This document shows, piece by piece, positions 34,900 through 43,818 of a DNA stretch of 64,000 bases (within the stretch, counting starts at the first letter, position 1; the number at the start of each line of letters is the position of its first letter). The DNA comes from Flavobacterium sp. (GTDB lineage: Bacteria > Bacteroidota > Bacteroidia > Flavobacteriales > Flavobacteriaceae): the NCBI RefSeq assembly GCF_013823965.1, contig NZ_PNNA01000108.1:1-64000 (forward strand), given 5' to 3'. The notes under the pieces are model-generated. The model was not told the DNA's origin and searched no databases. It worked only from the letters and a program-made list of their open reading frames with translations. Made by a program: the position numbers and the translations under genes.

Positions 34900-36006
34900 A
34901 TGACAACTTTTCTCCAAGATGATTTTATACCGCTCAACGGCACCGACTTTGTAGAAATCTATGTCAGCAATTCTAAACAAGCTGCTCATTATTACAAAAC
35001 GGCCTTTGGTTTTCAATCTTTGGCGTATTCCGGTTTAGAAACTGGAAATCAAGACAAAGAATCTTACGTTATCGTTCAAGACAAAATCAGGATTGTTTTA
35101 TCTTCTCCTTTGCAAAGCGGGACTCCAATGGGAAAACATATTGACAAACATGGCGACGGGATAAAATTTGTCGCCCTTTGGGTTGATAATGCAACTAAAA
35201 GTTATGAAGAAGCAGTAAGTCGCGGAGCCATTCCTTATTTGGAACCTACTAAAACTTCCGATGAATTTGGATATGTCATTCAATCCGGCATACACACTTT
35301 TGGCGATGTAATTCATTTGTTTGTTGAAAGAAGCAACTATAATGGCCCTTTTTTACCCGGTTACAAAGCGTGGAATCCAACATTCAAAACTGAACCCATC
35401 GGACTCAAATATGTGGATCATATGGTGGGAAATGTGGAATTGGGCAAAATGAATCATTGGGTCAAATTTTATGAGGACGTAATGGGTTTTAAACAAATTT
35501 TATCGTTTGACGACAAAGATATTTCGACTGAATATACCGCCTTGATGAGCAAAGTAATGAGCAATGGTAACGGAAGAATTAAATTTCCGATAAACGAACC
35601 CGCCATTGGCAAACGAAAATCCCAAATAGACGAATACCTTGATTTTTATGAAAGTCCCGGGATTCAGCACGTGGCTTTGGCTACTGATGACATTGTAAAA
35701 ACAGTAACCGAAATGCAAAATCGAGGTGTCGAATTCTTGACTGTGCCCAATGCATATTATGAGGATTTACGAAATCGAATTGGCAAAATTGACGAAAATA
35801 TAGATGTTTTGCAACCTTTGGGAATATTGGTCGACAGGGATGAAGAAGGCTATTTGCTTCAAATTTTCACCAAACCCATTCAAGCAAGGCCAACAATGTT
35901 CTATGAAATTATTCAAAGAAAAGGCGCCACATCATTTGGAAAAGGAAATTTTAAAGCACTGTTTGAATCTATCGAAAGAGAGCAAGAACGAAGAGGAACT
36001 CTTTAA
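34900..36006 (+). CDS. hppD: 4-Hydroxyphenylpyruvate dioxygenase
   Basis: Fe(II) enzyme converting 4-hydroxyphenylpyruvate to homogentisate in tyrosine breakdown. Start ATG 34900 gives 368 residues beginning MTTFLQDDFIPLNGTDFVEIYV; a further 17 codons upstream are open but overlap the promoter-like element. The two vicinal-oxygen-chelate halves are visible. The iron ligands fall in YVDHMVGNVE, GIQHVALATDDI and the terminal EGYLLQIFTKP signature. It heads a plus-strand cluster with phenylalanine hydroxylase and homogentisate dioxygenase, giving the order of intermediates from phenylalanine to maleylacetoacetate. Confidence 0.95.
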   Translation: MTTFLQDDFIPLNGTDFVEIYVSNSKQAAHYYKTAFGFQSLAYSGLETGNQDKESYVIVQDKIRIVLSSPLQSGTPMGKHIDKHGDGIKFVALWVDNATKSYEEAVSRGAIPYLEPTKTSDEFGYVIQSGIHTFGDVIHLFVERSNYNGPFLPGYKAWNPTFKTEPIGLKYVDHMVGNVELGKMNHWVKFYEDVMGFKQILSFDDKDISTEYTALMSKVMSNGNGRIKFPINEPAIGKRKSQIDEYLDFYESPGIQHVALATDDIVKTVTEMQNRGVEFLTVPNAYYEDLRNRIGKIDENIDVLQPLGILVDRDEEGYLLQIFTKPIQARPTMFYEIIQRKGATSFGKGNFKALFESIEREQERRGTL

Positions 36007-36063
36007 TTATTGGTTTCTAATTTAGTGATTTTGATTTAGAATTAATTTTTGAACAAATAGATT

Positions 36064-37827
36064 ATGACACGAATCATTTCAAATCCGGTTCTAGACAAGT
36101 TACCCGTACATTTAAGGCAATACATCAAGCCTCAAAATTATGATTTATATACGGCCCAAGATCAAGCGGTATGGCGCTACGTGATGCGAAATAATATTGA
36201 ATTTTTAAAAATTCACGCGCACGAAACCTACCTTGAAGGCTTGGCAAAAACCGGAATTTCAGCTAACGAAATCCCTAGTATGTACGGTATGAATCGTATT
36301 TTGCAAGAAATTGGATGGGCTGCCGCCGCTGTGGACGGCTTGATTCCGCCTGCTGCTTTTATGGAATTTCAGGCTTATAATGTCTTGGTCATTGCCTCTG
36401 ATATTAGATCACAAAACCATATCGAATATACTCCTGCACCAGACATAATCCACGAAACTGCTGGTCACGCTCCTATTTTGGCGAATGCAGAATATGCAGA
36501 ATATTTAAGACGATTTGGGATGATTGGCTCAAAAGCCATCACGTCAAAACACGACGATGCTTTGTTTCAAGCCGTCAGAAAATTGTCTATTTTAAAAGAA
36601 TCAAAAGATAGTTCTCCTACAGCAATCGATGCTGCCGAAGCTGAAATCGAATACCTGCAAAATCTAAACGGCGAATTGTCCGAAATGGCGATGGTGAGAA
36701 ACCTACATTGGTGGAGCGTGGAATATGGTCTAATCGGCACATTAACCGACTTCAAATTATATGGAGCAGGACTTTTGTCTTCCATTGGCGAAAGCAAATG
36801 GTGCTTGTCTGACAAGGTCAAAAAATTAGATTATAGCATTGAGGCAGCTTACCAAAGTTTTGATGTTACCAAACCTCAGCCACAACTATTTGTAACGCCC
36901 AATTTTGCACATTTAAGCAAAGTATTAGAAGAATTGGCAGACAATTTATCCATCCGAAATGGCGGATTGAAAGGCGTTCAAAAACTTATTTTGTCCGAAG
37001 AATTAGGCACAATCGAATTATCTACAGGTATCCAAATTTCGGGTATTTTCAAAAAAGTAAGGATTTCACAAAAAGATTCTTCACAAGTTGCTTATATCCA
37101 CACCGAAGGAGGAACTGCATTGTCTAATAGAGACAAAGAATTAATTGGTCACGGAATTCTAAACCACGCAGATGGATTTGGCACTGCAATCGGAAAACTG
37201 AAAGGAATCCATCTTGCCATTGAAGACATGTCGCCAAGAGATTTAGAGGCTTACAAGATTTCTGAAGGACAATTTACGACTCTCGAATTTGAAAGTGGCG
37301 TTGTCGTAAAAGGGAAAGTAATCTCTGGAACACGTAATTTATTTGGCAAAATTCAATTGATAGCTTTCAACGAATGCACCGTAACTTTTGAGGGAGAAAT
37401 GCTTTACCAACCCAATTGGGGCATTTACCATTTGGCCATTGGCAAAGAAATTATTTCCGCTTATGCCGGTCCAGCCGACGTAAATTCTTTTGATTTAATA
37501 AAACACGTTGTCAACACAGAAACCATAAAAATTCCCATTTCTGAGGAAGTAAAACTCTTTCAGGAAGTGGCAGATTATGCAGCAGGAAAAACTACAAACC
37601 TGGAAGATTTGTGGACAAAAATCAACTCTTTATCGCCAGAAAATTGGCTGTTGCTTTTGAATTTTTACGAAGCCAATTTCAAAAAAAACAATCAAGATTA
37701 CGCATCTAAAAGTTATGGCAAATTAAAAAAACTGATACAAACACAACCCGAAAACAAACATTTAATTGAGAAAGGTTTGTCTTATTTTGAAACCACTAAT
37801 CCTTTGAATTATGCCAATTTATCATAA
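36064..37827 (+). CDS. phhA: Aromatic amino acid (phenylalanine) 4-hydroxylase with extra C-terminal domain
   Basis: Pterin- and iron-dependent hydroxylase that converts phenylalanine to tyrosine. The N-terminal about 310 residues are the catalytic domain, with iron ligands in PDIIHETAGHAPIL (two His) and a Glu in the following helices, and MVRNLHWWSVEYGLIG. The protein is 587 residues, roughly twice the usual bacterial PhhA (about 260-300). The additional about 270 C-terminal residues are beta-rich around 310-470 and helical near the end; no known domain was recognised. hmgA starts 17 bases before its stop, so translation is coupled. Confidence 0.9.
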   Translation: MTRIISNPVLDKLPVHLRQYIKPQNYDLYTAQDQAVWRYVMRNNIEFLKIHAHETYLEGLAKTGISANEIPSMYGMNRILQEIGWAAAAVDGLIPPAAFMEFQAYNVLVIASDIRSQNHIEYTPAPDIIHETAGHAPILANAEYAEYLRRFGMIGSKAITSKHDDALFQAVRKLSILKESKDSSPTAIDAAEAEIEYLQNLNGELSEMAMVRNLHWWSVEYGLIGTLTDFKLYGAGLLSSIGESKWCLSDKVKKLDYSIEAAYQSFDVTKPQPQLFVTPNFAHLSKVLEELADNLSIRNGGLKGVQKLILSEELGTIELSTGIQISGIFKKVRISQKDSSQVAYIHTEGGTALSNRDKELIGHGILNHADGFGTAIGKLKGIHLAIEDMSPRDLEAYKISEGQFTTLEFESGVVVKGKVISGTRNLFGKIQLIAFNECTVTFEGEMLYQPNWGIYHLAIGKEIISAYAGPADVNSFDLIKHVVNTETIKIPISEEVKLFQEVADYAAGKTTNLEDLWTKINSLSPENWLLLLNFYEANFKKNNQDYASKSYGKLKKLIQTQPENKHLIEKGLSYFETTNPLNYANLS

Positions 37828-38971
37828 ATTAGGAACTATTCCACCCAAAAGACATACCGTTTTCAATAAACCAAACGGAGAGTTGTACTACGAACAATTG
37901 TTTGGAACCGTTGGATTTGATGGTATGGCATCGCTTTCTTATCACCATCATCGCCCAACAATGGTCAAGGAAATCGGGAAATCTATTGATATCAAACCAA
38001 AAATAGCCGTTGCCGAAAATATCCATTCCCGAAAACTAATTTCGTTTGATGTAGCTCCAAATTCGGATTATTTGCAAAGCAGAACGCCTTTGTTGGTTAA
38101 CAGCGACGTAATCATAAGCGTTGCCGCGCCGAGTCAATCCCTGACAACTTATTTCTATAAAAATGCCGATGCCGATGAAGTGCTTTTCATCCACAAAGGA
38201 AGCGGGACTTTGCGAACCATGTTTGGAAATATCTCCTTTGAATACGGCGATTATCTCATAATTCCGCGTGGAATTATCTATCAAATTAACTTTGATTCAT
38301 CTGAAAATAAAATACTTATCACCGAATCTTCCAGTCCAATTTATACGCCAAAACGCTATCGAAATTGGTTTGGACAATTATTGGAACATTCCCCTTATTG
38401 CGAAAGAGATTATAAATTGCCCGAAAATCTGGAAACTCACGATGAAATTGGTGATTTTACCATAAAAATAAAAAAGCAAGGCAAGCTTCACGAAGTGATT
38501 TATAGTTCACATCCTTTTGACATTGTGGGTTGGGATGGCTACAATTATCCTTACGGTTTTTCGATACATAATTTCGAGCCCATAACCGGTCGAGTGCATC
38601 AACCGCCTCCAGTTCATCAAACATTTGAGAGCAAAGGATTCGTAATTTGTTCTTTCGTTCCAAGACTTTACGATTATCATCCAAAAGCGATTCCTGCTCC
38701 TTACAATCATTCGAACATCGATTCTGACGAAGTTTTATACTATGTCGATGGCGATTTTATGAGTAGAATTGATATCGAACAAGGCCACATCAGTTTACAT
38801 CCGGGCGGCATTCCACACGGCCCACATCCTGGAACTTACGAGAAAAGCATTGGACAAAAAGAAACCTTGGAATTAGCGGTTATGATTGACACTTTCAAAC
38901 CTTTGCAAATTACAGAAGAAGCGTTAAAAATTGAAGACAAAAACTACTATAAATCTTGGTTAGACAAATAA
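37811..38971 (+). CDS. hmgA: Homogentisate 1,2-dioxygenase
   Basis: Ring-opening Fe(II) dioxygenase that turns homogentisate into maleylacetoacetate. The 386-residue cupin-fold protein carries FIHKGSGTLRTMFG, the substrate/iron region GRVHQPPPVHQTF, YVDGDFMSR and HPGGIPHGPHPGTYEKS, which contains the metal-binding His/Glu set. It is shorter than the about 440-residue proteobacterial enzyme, as expected for the Bacteroidota form. The next pathway enzymes, maleylacetoacetate isomerase and fumarylacetoacetase, are not in the window. Confidence 0.92.
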   Translation: MPIYHKLGTIPPKRHTVFNKPNGELYYEQLFGTVGFDGMASLSYHHHRPTMVKEIGKSIDIKPKIAVAENIHSRKLISFDVAPNSDYLQSRTPLLVNSDVIISVAAPSQSLTTYFYKNADADEVLFIHKGSGTLRTMFGNISFEYGDYLIIPRGIIYQINFDSSENKILITESSSPIYTPKRYRNWFGQLLEHSPYCERDYKLPENLETHDEIGDFTIKIKKQGKLHEVIYSSHPFDIVGWDGYNYPYGFSIHNFEPITGRVHQPPPVHQTFESKGFVICSFVPRLYDYHPKAIPAPYNHSNIDSDEVLYYVDGDFMSRIDIEQGHISLHPGGIPHGPHPGTYEKSIGQKETLELAVMIDTFKPLQITEEALKIEDKNYYKSWLDK

Positions 38972-39008
38972 TCGAAACTTTGCAATAACTAACAACAATC
39001 AAAATATT

Positions 39009-40241
39009 ATGTTCCCACTATTAGAAAAATACAAAAACAAAACTCCCGAAATTATTTTCGAATGGAATGATTCCCAAACTGATGCCCAAGGCTGGGTTGT
39101 CATCAATTCACTTCGTGGTGGCGCGGCTGGCGGCGGAACCAGAATGCGTAAGGGATTGACAAAAGAAGAAGTGATTTCGTTGGCAAAAGTAATGGAAGTC
39201 AAATTTTCGGTTAGTGGACCAGCCATTGGCGGAGCAAAATCAGGAATCAATTTCGACCCACAAGATCCACGAAAAAAAGAAGTTTTGGAACGATGGTACA
39301 AAGCCGTTTTCCCAATTCTAAAAAATTATTATGGAACAGGAGGCGATTTGAATGTGGACGAACTCAAAGACGTCATTCCCATTACCGAAAGTTTGGGATT
39401 GTGGCATCCACAAGAAGGCGTTGTCAATGGACATCTGCATTCGCAAGGTGGCGATGCCATCAAAATTTTGGGACAATTGCGTTACGGCTGTTCCAAAATA
39501 ATTGAGGATTCCAATTACAAACAAGATGGTCCAAAAAAATATGCGGTTGCCGATTTGATAACTGGTTTCGGAGTGGCACAATCCGTGGTACATTTCTTTG
39601 ATATTTATTTTAAGGAAAATCTGAAAGGCAAAAGAGTCATCATTCAAGGTTGGGGAAATGTAGCTTCGGCAGCTGCGAGTTTTTTGGCTAAAAACGGTGC
39701 TTTGATTGTTGGTATTATTGACCGAAACGGCGGTTTGATAAATGAAAAAGGTTATAATTTGGACGAAATCAAGCATTTGTTTGACACCAAAGACGGGAAT
39801 TCACTTTGTGCACCAAACCTGATTCCTTTTGAAGAAATCAATGAAAAAATTTGGAAACTCAACGCCGATATTTTTATTCCCGGTGCAGCATCTAAAATTG
39901 TCAGTCCAGAACAAATAAAATCGTTGATTTCAAACGGGCTTAAACTTGTTTCTTGTGGTGCCAATGTTCCATTTACTGATGACGAAGTATTTTTTGGCCC
40001 TACGGCAAAATGGGCAGATGAGCAAATTAGCATTGTTCCAGATTTTATTGCAAACTGCGGAATGGCAAGGGTTTTTGCTTATTTGATGCAGCACGATTCA
40101 GAACTCACTGATGAAAGTATATTTGAAGATGTTTCAACCACCATTCGAAATGCCATTTTAGAAGTTCATCAGGTTCATAAATCACCAAGTTCATTTACTT
40201 ACAAAGCGTTGGAATTATCCTTGACCAAATTAAACTCATAA
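39009..40241 (+). CDS. Glu/Leu/Phe/Val dehydrogenase family protein
   Basis: NAD(P)-dependent oxidative deaminase of an amino acid. The 410-residue sequence has the substrate-binding GGAAGGGTRM and catalytic-Lys region GPAIGGAKSGINFDP, then GTGGDLNVDE, and a Rossmann segment RVIIQGWGNVASAAASFLAKNG. Motifs do not fix whether Glu, Leu, Val or Phe is the substrate. It starts 37 bases after hmgA in the same direction with a shared terminator after it. It could therefore supply the deamination step of aromatic or branched amino acids; that link is inference from position. Confidence 0.9.
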   Translation: MFPLLEKYKNKTPEIIFEWNDSQTDAQGWVVINSLRGGAAGGGTRMRKGLTKEEVISLAKVMEVKFSVSGPAIGGAKSGINFDPQDPRKKEVLERWYKAVFPILKNYYGTGGDLNVDELKDVIPITESLGLWHPQEGVVNGHLHSQGGDAIKILGQLRYGCSKIIEDSNYKQDGPKKYAVADLITGFGVAQSVVHFFDIYFKENLKGKRVIIQGWGNVASAAASFLAKNGALIVGIIDRNGGLINEKGYNLDEIKHLFDTKDGNSLCAPNLIPFEEINEKIWKLNADIFIPGAASKIVSPEQIKSLISNGLKLVSCGANVPFTDDEVFFGPTAKWADEQISIVPDFIANCGMARVFAYLMQHDSELTDESIFEDVSTTIRNAILEVHQVHKSPSSFTYKALELSLTKLNS

Positions 40242-40254
40242 ATTCCATAATAAA

Positions 40255-40286
40255 AAAAGCCGCCCGAAAAATTTACGGCGGCTTTT
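40255..40286. terminator. Bidirectional terminator after the Phe/Tyr catabolic operon
   Basis: Ten-base-pair GC-rich stem (40255-40264 with 40277-40286), with A on the left and T on the right; it serves both the dehydrogenase gene and the convergent outer-membrane protein gene. Confidence 0.85.
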
Positions 40287-40309
40287 ACATTAACTAACTC
40301 AAACAAATC

Positions 40310-41371
40310 TTAATTAAAATCGAAACGAATACCGAGTGAAATATTGTTTTGGTCTATCACATTATTTTCGAATAATGAATTCAAATCATATTTCAAATAC
40401 AAACTGGTTTCTTTGTAACCAAGGTATGTGCTCACGCCATAAATCAAATCATTGGCATTAAAATTCCCTTTGTTTTTTATGCTTATTTTATCATCGTCAA
40501 TGTTGTAATACATTTTTTGCTTCGATTTTATTCTAAAACCGCCGTAACCCCCAATTCCGAAACGAACTCCTTTGTGTGTCGAAAAACCGGAATTTCCGTC
40601 TTTTAATTTATTCCCAGAGAAATCAAACTCCAAATGCAATGGTGCAACCAGATATACATTTTTGAAACTGGAATTTTCTAATTCATAAGGAAAAATCTCC
40701 AAATTGGTTTGATTGTTCCCGTCAGCTACAAAATAACGGTTATCTGTCGGATGAATAGTATTGTACATCACTGAAAACCCATATTTTAAATGCAATAAAT
40801 TATCGTTTTTGAAAATTCTCGTGTTATAAGTTAATCCCCATTCGAAGAAACGAGATTGCCAATAATTAAAATCAGAGTTTGCAACCACACCATCAGTCAC
40901 CAAATTATTGGCTCCAAAAGCGAGGACAAATTGGGTGGTGGTTCTTTTTTCGCCTTTGGTTTTAAAAATATCTTTATCATAACCTATGTTAATCAAATTG
41001 ATTTTAGTCGAATCGCTCTCTGCAATTTTTCCATCCACTTTTTTCTGAACTAAAATTTCAAGATTTTCTTGCTCTTTGGCAACTCTTGTCTCAATGTTGA
41101 TTGCCCTGACTTTTGCCAATGCTTCCTTTTTACGTTCTGCTTCTTCTTTGCTTATTGTCCCGTTTGCCAATTCATCGTTTACGGCATCCACTTCCTTTTT
41201 TAAAGCGGCTTTTTCCTCTTTAGTGATGTTTTCAATATTTGAAGCAATATTTTTGGCCTGTTTTTCAAAGGTTTGATTCGACTGTCCGTCTTTTAGGCTA
41301 GGGTCTTGCGCCAACATTTTGCTTGCAAAAAGGCATAGCAGTAGTACTAAGTAAATTGTAAAATTTCTCAT
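40310..41371 (-). CDS. Outer-membrane beta-barrel-like protein with N-terminal coiled coil
   Basis: Third gene of an ECF-sigma operon. The 353-residue protein has a signal peptide (1-21, cleaving after MLAQ), a charged, helical, probably coiled-coil segment (about 30-115, rich in Lys/Glu/Ala), and a beta-rich region (about 125-353) with alternating aromatic residues ending GIRFDFN, typical of a small outer-membrane barrel. The coiled coil may span part of the periplasm or bind peptidoglycan. No specific family was recognised. Sigma and anti-sigma genes immediately upstream suggest expression under envelope stress. Confidence 0.75.
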   Translation of the reverse strand: MRNFTIYLVLLLCLFASKMLAQDPSLKDGQSNQTFEKQAKNIASNIENITKEEKAALKKEVDAVNDELANGTISKEEAERKKEALAKVRAINIETRVAKEQENLEILVQKKVDGKIAESDSTKINLINIGYDKDIFKTKGEKRTTTQFVLAFGANNLVTDGVVANSDFNYWQSRFFEWGLTYNTRIFKNDNLLHLKYGFSVMYNTIHPTDNRYFVADGNNQTNLEIFPYELENSSFKNVYLVAPLHLEFDFSGNKLKDGNSGFSTHKGVRFGIGGYGGFRIKSKQKMYYNIDDDKISIKNKGNFNANDLIYGVSTYLGYKETSLYLKYDLNSLFENNVIDQNNISLGIRFDFN

Positions 41372-41400
41372 AATGTAATATTTAAATGGTGATTAATGAT

Positions 41401-42099
41401 TTATTCTTGGTTGCGGTTGGCCAAAGCCACTTTTACGGTTTGGTAATTCTTGTTTACTTTATTAATTACTTTTTCTCGAAACGAAAGTTCTAATTCGCCA
41501 TCCACTTGCGAAAGCAACGCATTGGGATTTACTCTTACGATAGCTCTTGAATTGCTTGATTTTGAAGCAGTTTGAGCAACAGCAAGCATTTCGTCAACTG
41601 AATTATTATTAGTGTTTAAAGAAGCAATTTGTTCAGTTTCTTGCATGGATTGGTTGTCCTTGTGCCTTGGTGTTAAACTGTCTGAATTTGAATTTTGGAC
41701 AACTTGATTTTGATTTTTAATTAGCGATTTCATGGTTCGACGATTCTTTTTTACCGTATTCACTTCCGAGATTACTGCTAAACTTTCTTTTTGCGAATTT
41801 GAAGGAATTATTGACGGTGCTTCCTTTTGAATTGGCTCCACTTTTTGATTATTTTCAATTACCACTTCGTTCTCTTCAACAACAATATTTTTATCTACTT
41901 GACTAAAAAAAAAGGTTCCTAAAAATGCCAATCCAATAATGCTGGCAGCAACATAAAGCCAACTGTATCTTCGAATAGGCTTTTTCTCTTCGGCAACAGT
42001 CAGCATCGCATCAAGCCTGTCCCAAGCATTTTCACTGGGATTGATTTCGCGCTGGTTGAGTTTGTTTCTAAACTCGTTTTCTAATTTATTCTGTTCCAT
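41401..42099 (-). CDS. Probable anti-sigma factor, single-pass membrane protein
   Basis: A 232-residue protein with a cytoplasmic N-terminus of about 44 residues containing NPSENAWDRLDAML, a motif frequent in flavobacterial membrane regulators next to ECF sigma factors. One membrane segment follows (about 46-66) and then a long polar periplasmic part rich in Asn, Ser and Gln. It overlaps the sigma-factor gene by 14 bases and precedes an outer-membrane protein gene. No zinc-finger motif was seen. Anti-sigma function is inferred from topology and gene order. Confidence 0.7.
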   Translation of the reverse strand: MEQNKLENEFRNKLNQREINPSENAWDRLDAMLTVAEEKKPIRRYSWLYVAASIIGLAFLGTFFFSQVDKNIVVEENEVVIENNQKVEPIQKEAPSIIPSNSQKESLAVISEVNTVKKNRRTMKSLIKNQNQVVQNSNSDSLTPRHKDNQSMQETEQIASLNTNNNSVDEMLAVAQTASKSSNSRAIVRVNPNALLSQVDGELELSFREKVINKVNKNYQTVKVALANRNQE

Positions 42100-42646
42100 T
42101 GCTGTAATTGTTTAGCTTTATTATTTGCTCTTTCAATAATTTTCTGGCGTGTGACAATTGCGATTTTGATGTCCCTTCGTTGATTCCCAACATCTTGGCA
42201 ATTTCCTGATGTTTATAACCTTCTATCGCGTACAAATTGAAAATCATTCTGTAACCATCCGGCAAATTGTCAATTAAAAATTGGATGTCTTCCACAGAAA
42301 ACCGACTTTCGATATTATTGAAACTATCTTCCGAATAATTCTCGTCCTCAATAAAACTCACTTTCTTTTGAACCCTGATATGCGAAATACATTCGTTAAC
42401 CATAATTCGTCTAATCCATCCTTCAAAGCTTCCGTGGTGCTGAAAATTTTTCAAATTAGTGAATACTTTCATAAAAGCCGTAATCATAGTATCTTCGGCT
42501 TGATGAATATCCTTTATATACTGTCGGCAAACACTTAACATTTTCGAAGAAAACTGGGCATAAATCTTTTGTTGAGCGGATCGATTGTTCTCGATGGCCA
42601 AACGAATGATTTCATTTTCTTCTTGATTTAAGTAAAGTACCTTCAA
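42086..42646 (-). CDS. RNA polymerase ECF-type sigma factor
   Basis: A 186-residue sigma-70 family protein with only regions 2 and 4. Region 2 (about 20-90) includes AEDTMITAFMKVFTNL and FEGWIRRIMVNECISHIR; region 4 (about 125-175) includes LPDGYRMIFNLYAIEGYKHQEIAKMLGINEGTSKSQL, quoted here only in part as a helix-turn-helix. The upstream region holds no obvious TAnnTTTG element, which would fit autoregulation by this sigma factor, but no ECF consensus was recognised. It is the first gene of a three-gene operon. Confidence 0.92.
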   Translation of the reverse strand: MKVLYLNQEENEIIRLAIENNRSAQQKIYAQFSSKMLSVCRQYIKDIHQAEDTMITAFMKVFTNLKNFQHHGSFEGWIRRIMVNECISHIRVQKKVSFIEDENYSEDSFNNIESRFSVEDIQFLIDNLPDGYRMIFNLYAIEGYKHQEIAKMLGINEGTSKSQLSHARKLLKEQIIKLNNYSNGTE

Positions 42647-42725
42647 TTTTGTTTTATAAAGTGTTTCTATAAGTAAGACGCATCTGCTTGCAAAAAGGTT
42701 GCATCGGCAATACCATTTTTAAGCT

Positions 42726-42759
42726 AAAAAAATAAAAACCTCAATGAAATTAAGGTTTT
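42726..42759 (-). terminator. Terminator of the polyprenyl synthase gene
   Basis: 7-bp stem (42735-42741 with 42753-42759) followed on the minus strand by an A/T-rich run with T residues; 28 bases after the stop. Confidence 0.6.
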
Positions 42760-42786
42760 AGAAGATATATTTTTATTTGAAAAAAA

Positions 42787-43764
42787 TTATTTTTTTCTTT
42801 CGATAACGTAATTCACCATCAAAATCAGGGCATCTTTAAACGCAGATTGGGGATAATTATCTAAAAGCTGGAGCGCTTCTTGCTGGAATTGCGCCATTTT
42901 TTGTTCAGCATACAACAACCCATTATGGTCTTTCACGAAAGTAATCACTTCTTTCACCCGTTTCTTGTCTTTGTTGTGGTTTTTTATGGAATTGATGAGC
43001 CAGGATTTCTCTTTGGAAGTACAATTATTCAAAACGTGAATCAACGGCAAAGTCATTTTTTGCTCCTTGATGTCAATTCCGGTGGGTTTTCCAATGGCAT
43101 CATCCGTATAATCAAATAAATCGTCCTTGATTTGAAAAGCCATCCCGATGAGTTCACCAAATTTTCGCATATTCTCTACCTGAATTTCATCTTCAAGAAC
43201 CGATTTTGCGCCTAATGCGCAGCAAGCTGCAATTAATGTGGCGGTTTTTTTTCGAATGATTTCATAATAAACTTCTTCGGTAATGTCGAGTCTTCTGGCC
43301 TTTTCGATTTGCAACAATTCGCCTTCGCTCATTTCACGAACGGCAACTGAAATAATTCTCAACAAATCAAAATCACCGTTATCAATTGACAACAACAACC
43401 CTTTAGACAATAAATAATCGCCAACGAGAACCGCAATTTTGTTTTTCCAAAGTGCATTGATGGAGAAAAAACCTCTTCTACGATTGCTGTCGTCAACAAC
43501 ATCATCGTGCACCAAAGTTGCGGTGTGAATCAGTTCGATGACACAAGCGCCACGATACGTTCTTTCGTTTACCATTCCCGCCGAAACCATTTTTGCGGTC
43601 AAGAAAACAAACATTGGACGCATTTGTTTTCCCTTTCGATTCACGATATAATAAGTGATTCTGTTGAGCAAAGCCACTTTTGAAGTCATCGATTCATAGA
43701 ACTTTTTTTCGAAAAGTTCCATTTCGTTAAAAATAGGCTGCTTTATTTGCGAAGTGATATTCAT
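42787..43764 (-). CDS. All-trans polyprenyl diphosphate synthase
   Basis: Trans-prenyltransferase that extends allylic diphosphates with isopentenyl diphosphate, probably making the side chain of menaquinone. The 325-residue protein has RGKQMRPMFVFL, the first Asp-rich motif DDVVDD in ATLVHDDVVDDSNRRRG, and the second QIKDDLFDY. Family is octaprenyl/solanesyl synthase-like; chain length cannot be read from the motif. Its -7-like element CAAATATA (plus strand 43772-43779) lies only 8 bases before the ATG, implying a very short leader. Confidence 0.93.
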   Translation of the reverse strand: MNITSQIKQPIFNEMELFEKKFYESMTSKVALLNRITYYIVNRKGKQMRPMFVFLTAKMVSAGMVNERTYRGACVIELIHTATLVHDDVVDDSNRRRGFFSINALWKNKIAVLVGDYLLSKGLLLSIDNGDFDLLRIISVAVREMSEGELLQIEKARRLDITEEVYYEIIRKKTATLIAACCALGAKSVLEDEIQVENMRKFGELIGMAFQIKDDLFDYTDDAIGKPTGIDIKEQKMTLPLIHVLNNCTSKEKSWLINSIKNHNKDKKRVKEVITFVKDHNGLLYAEQKMAQFQQEALQLLDNYPQSAFKDALILMVNYVIERKK

Positions 43765-43771
43765 AAGAGTT

Positions 43772-43779
43772 CAAATATA
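43772..43779 (-). promoter_or_regulatory. Putative -7 element TATATTTG for polyprenyl synthase
   Basis: TAnnTTTG on the minus strand, 7 bases between its end and the ATG; transcription would start within a few bases of the start codon. Confidence 0.45.
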
Positions 43780-43818
43780 CTATTTTCGAATAAAAAAACA
43801 GCAACTATATATTTAATT

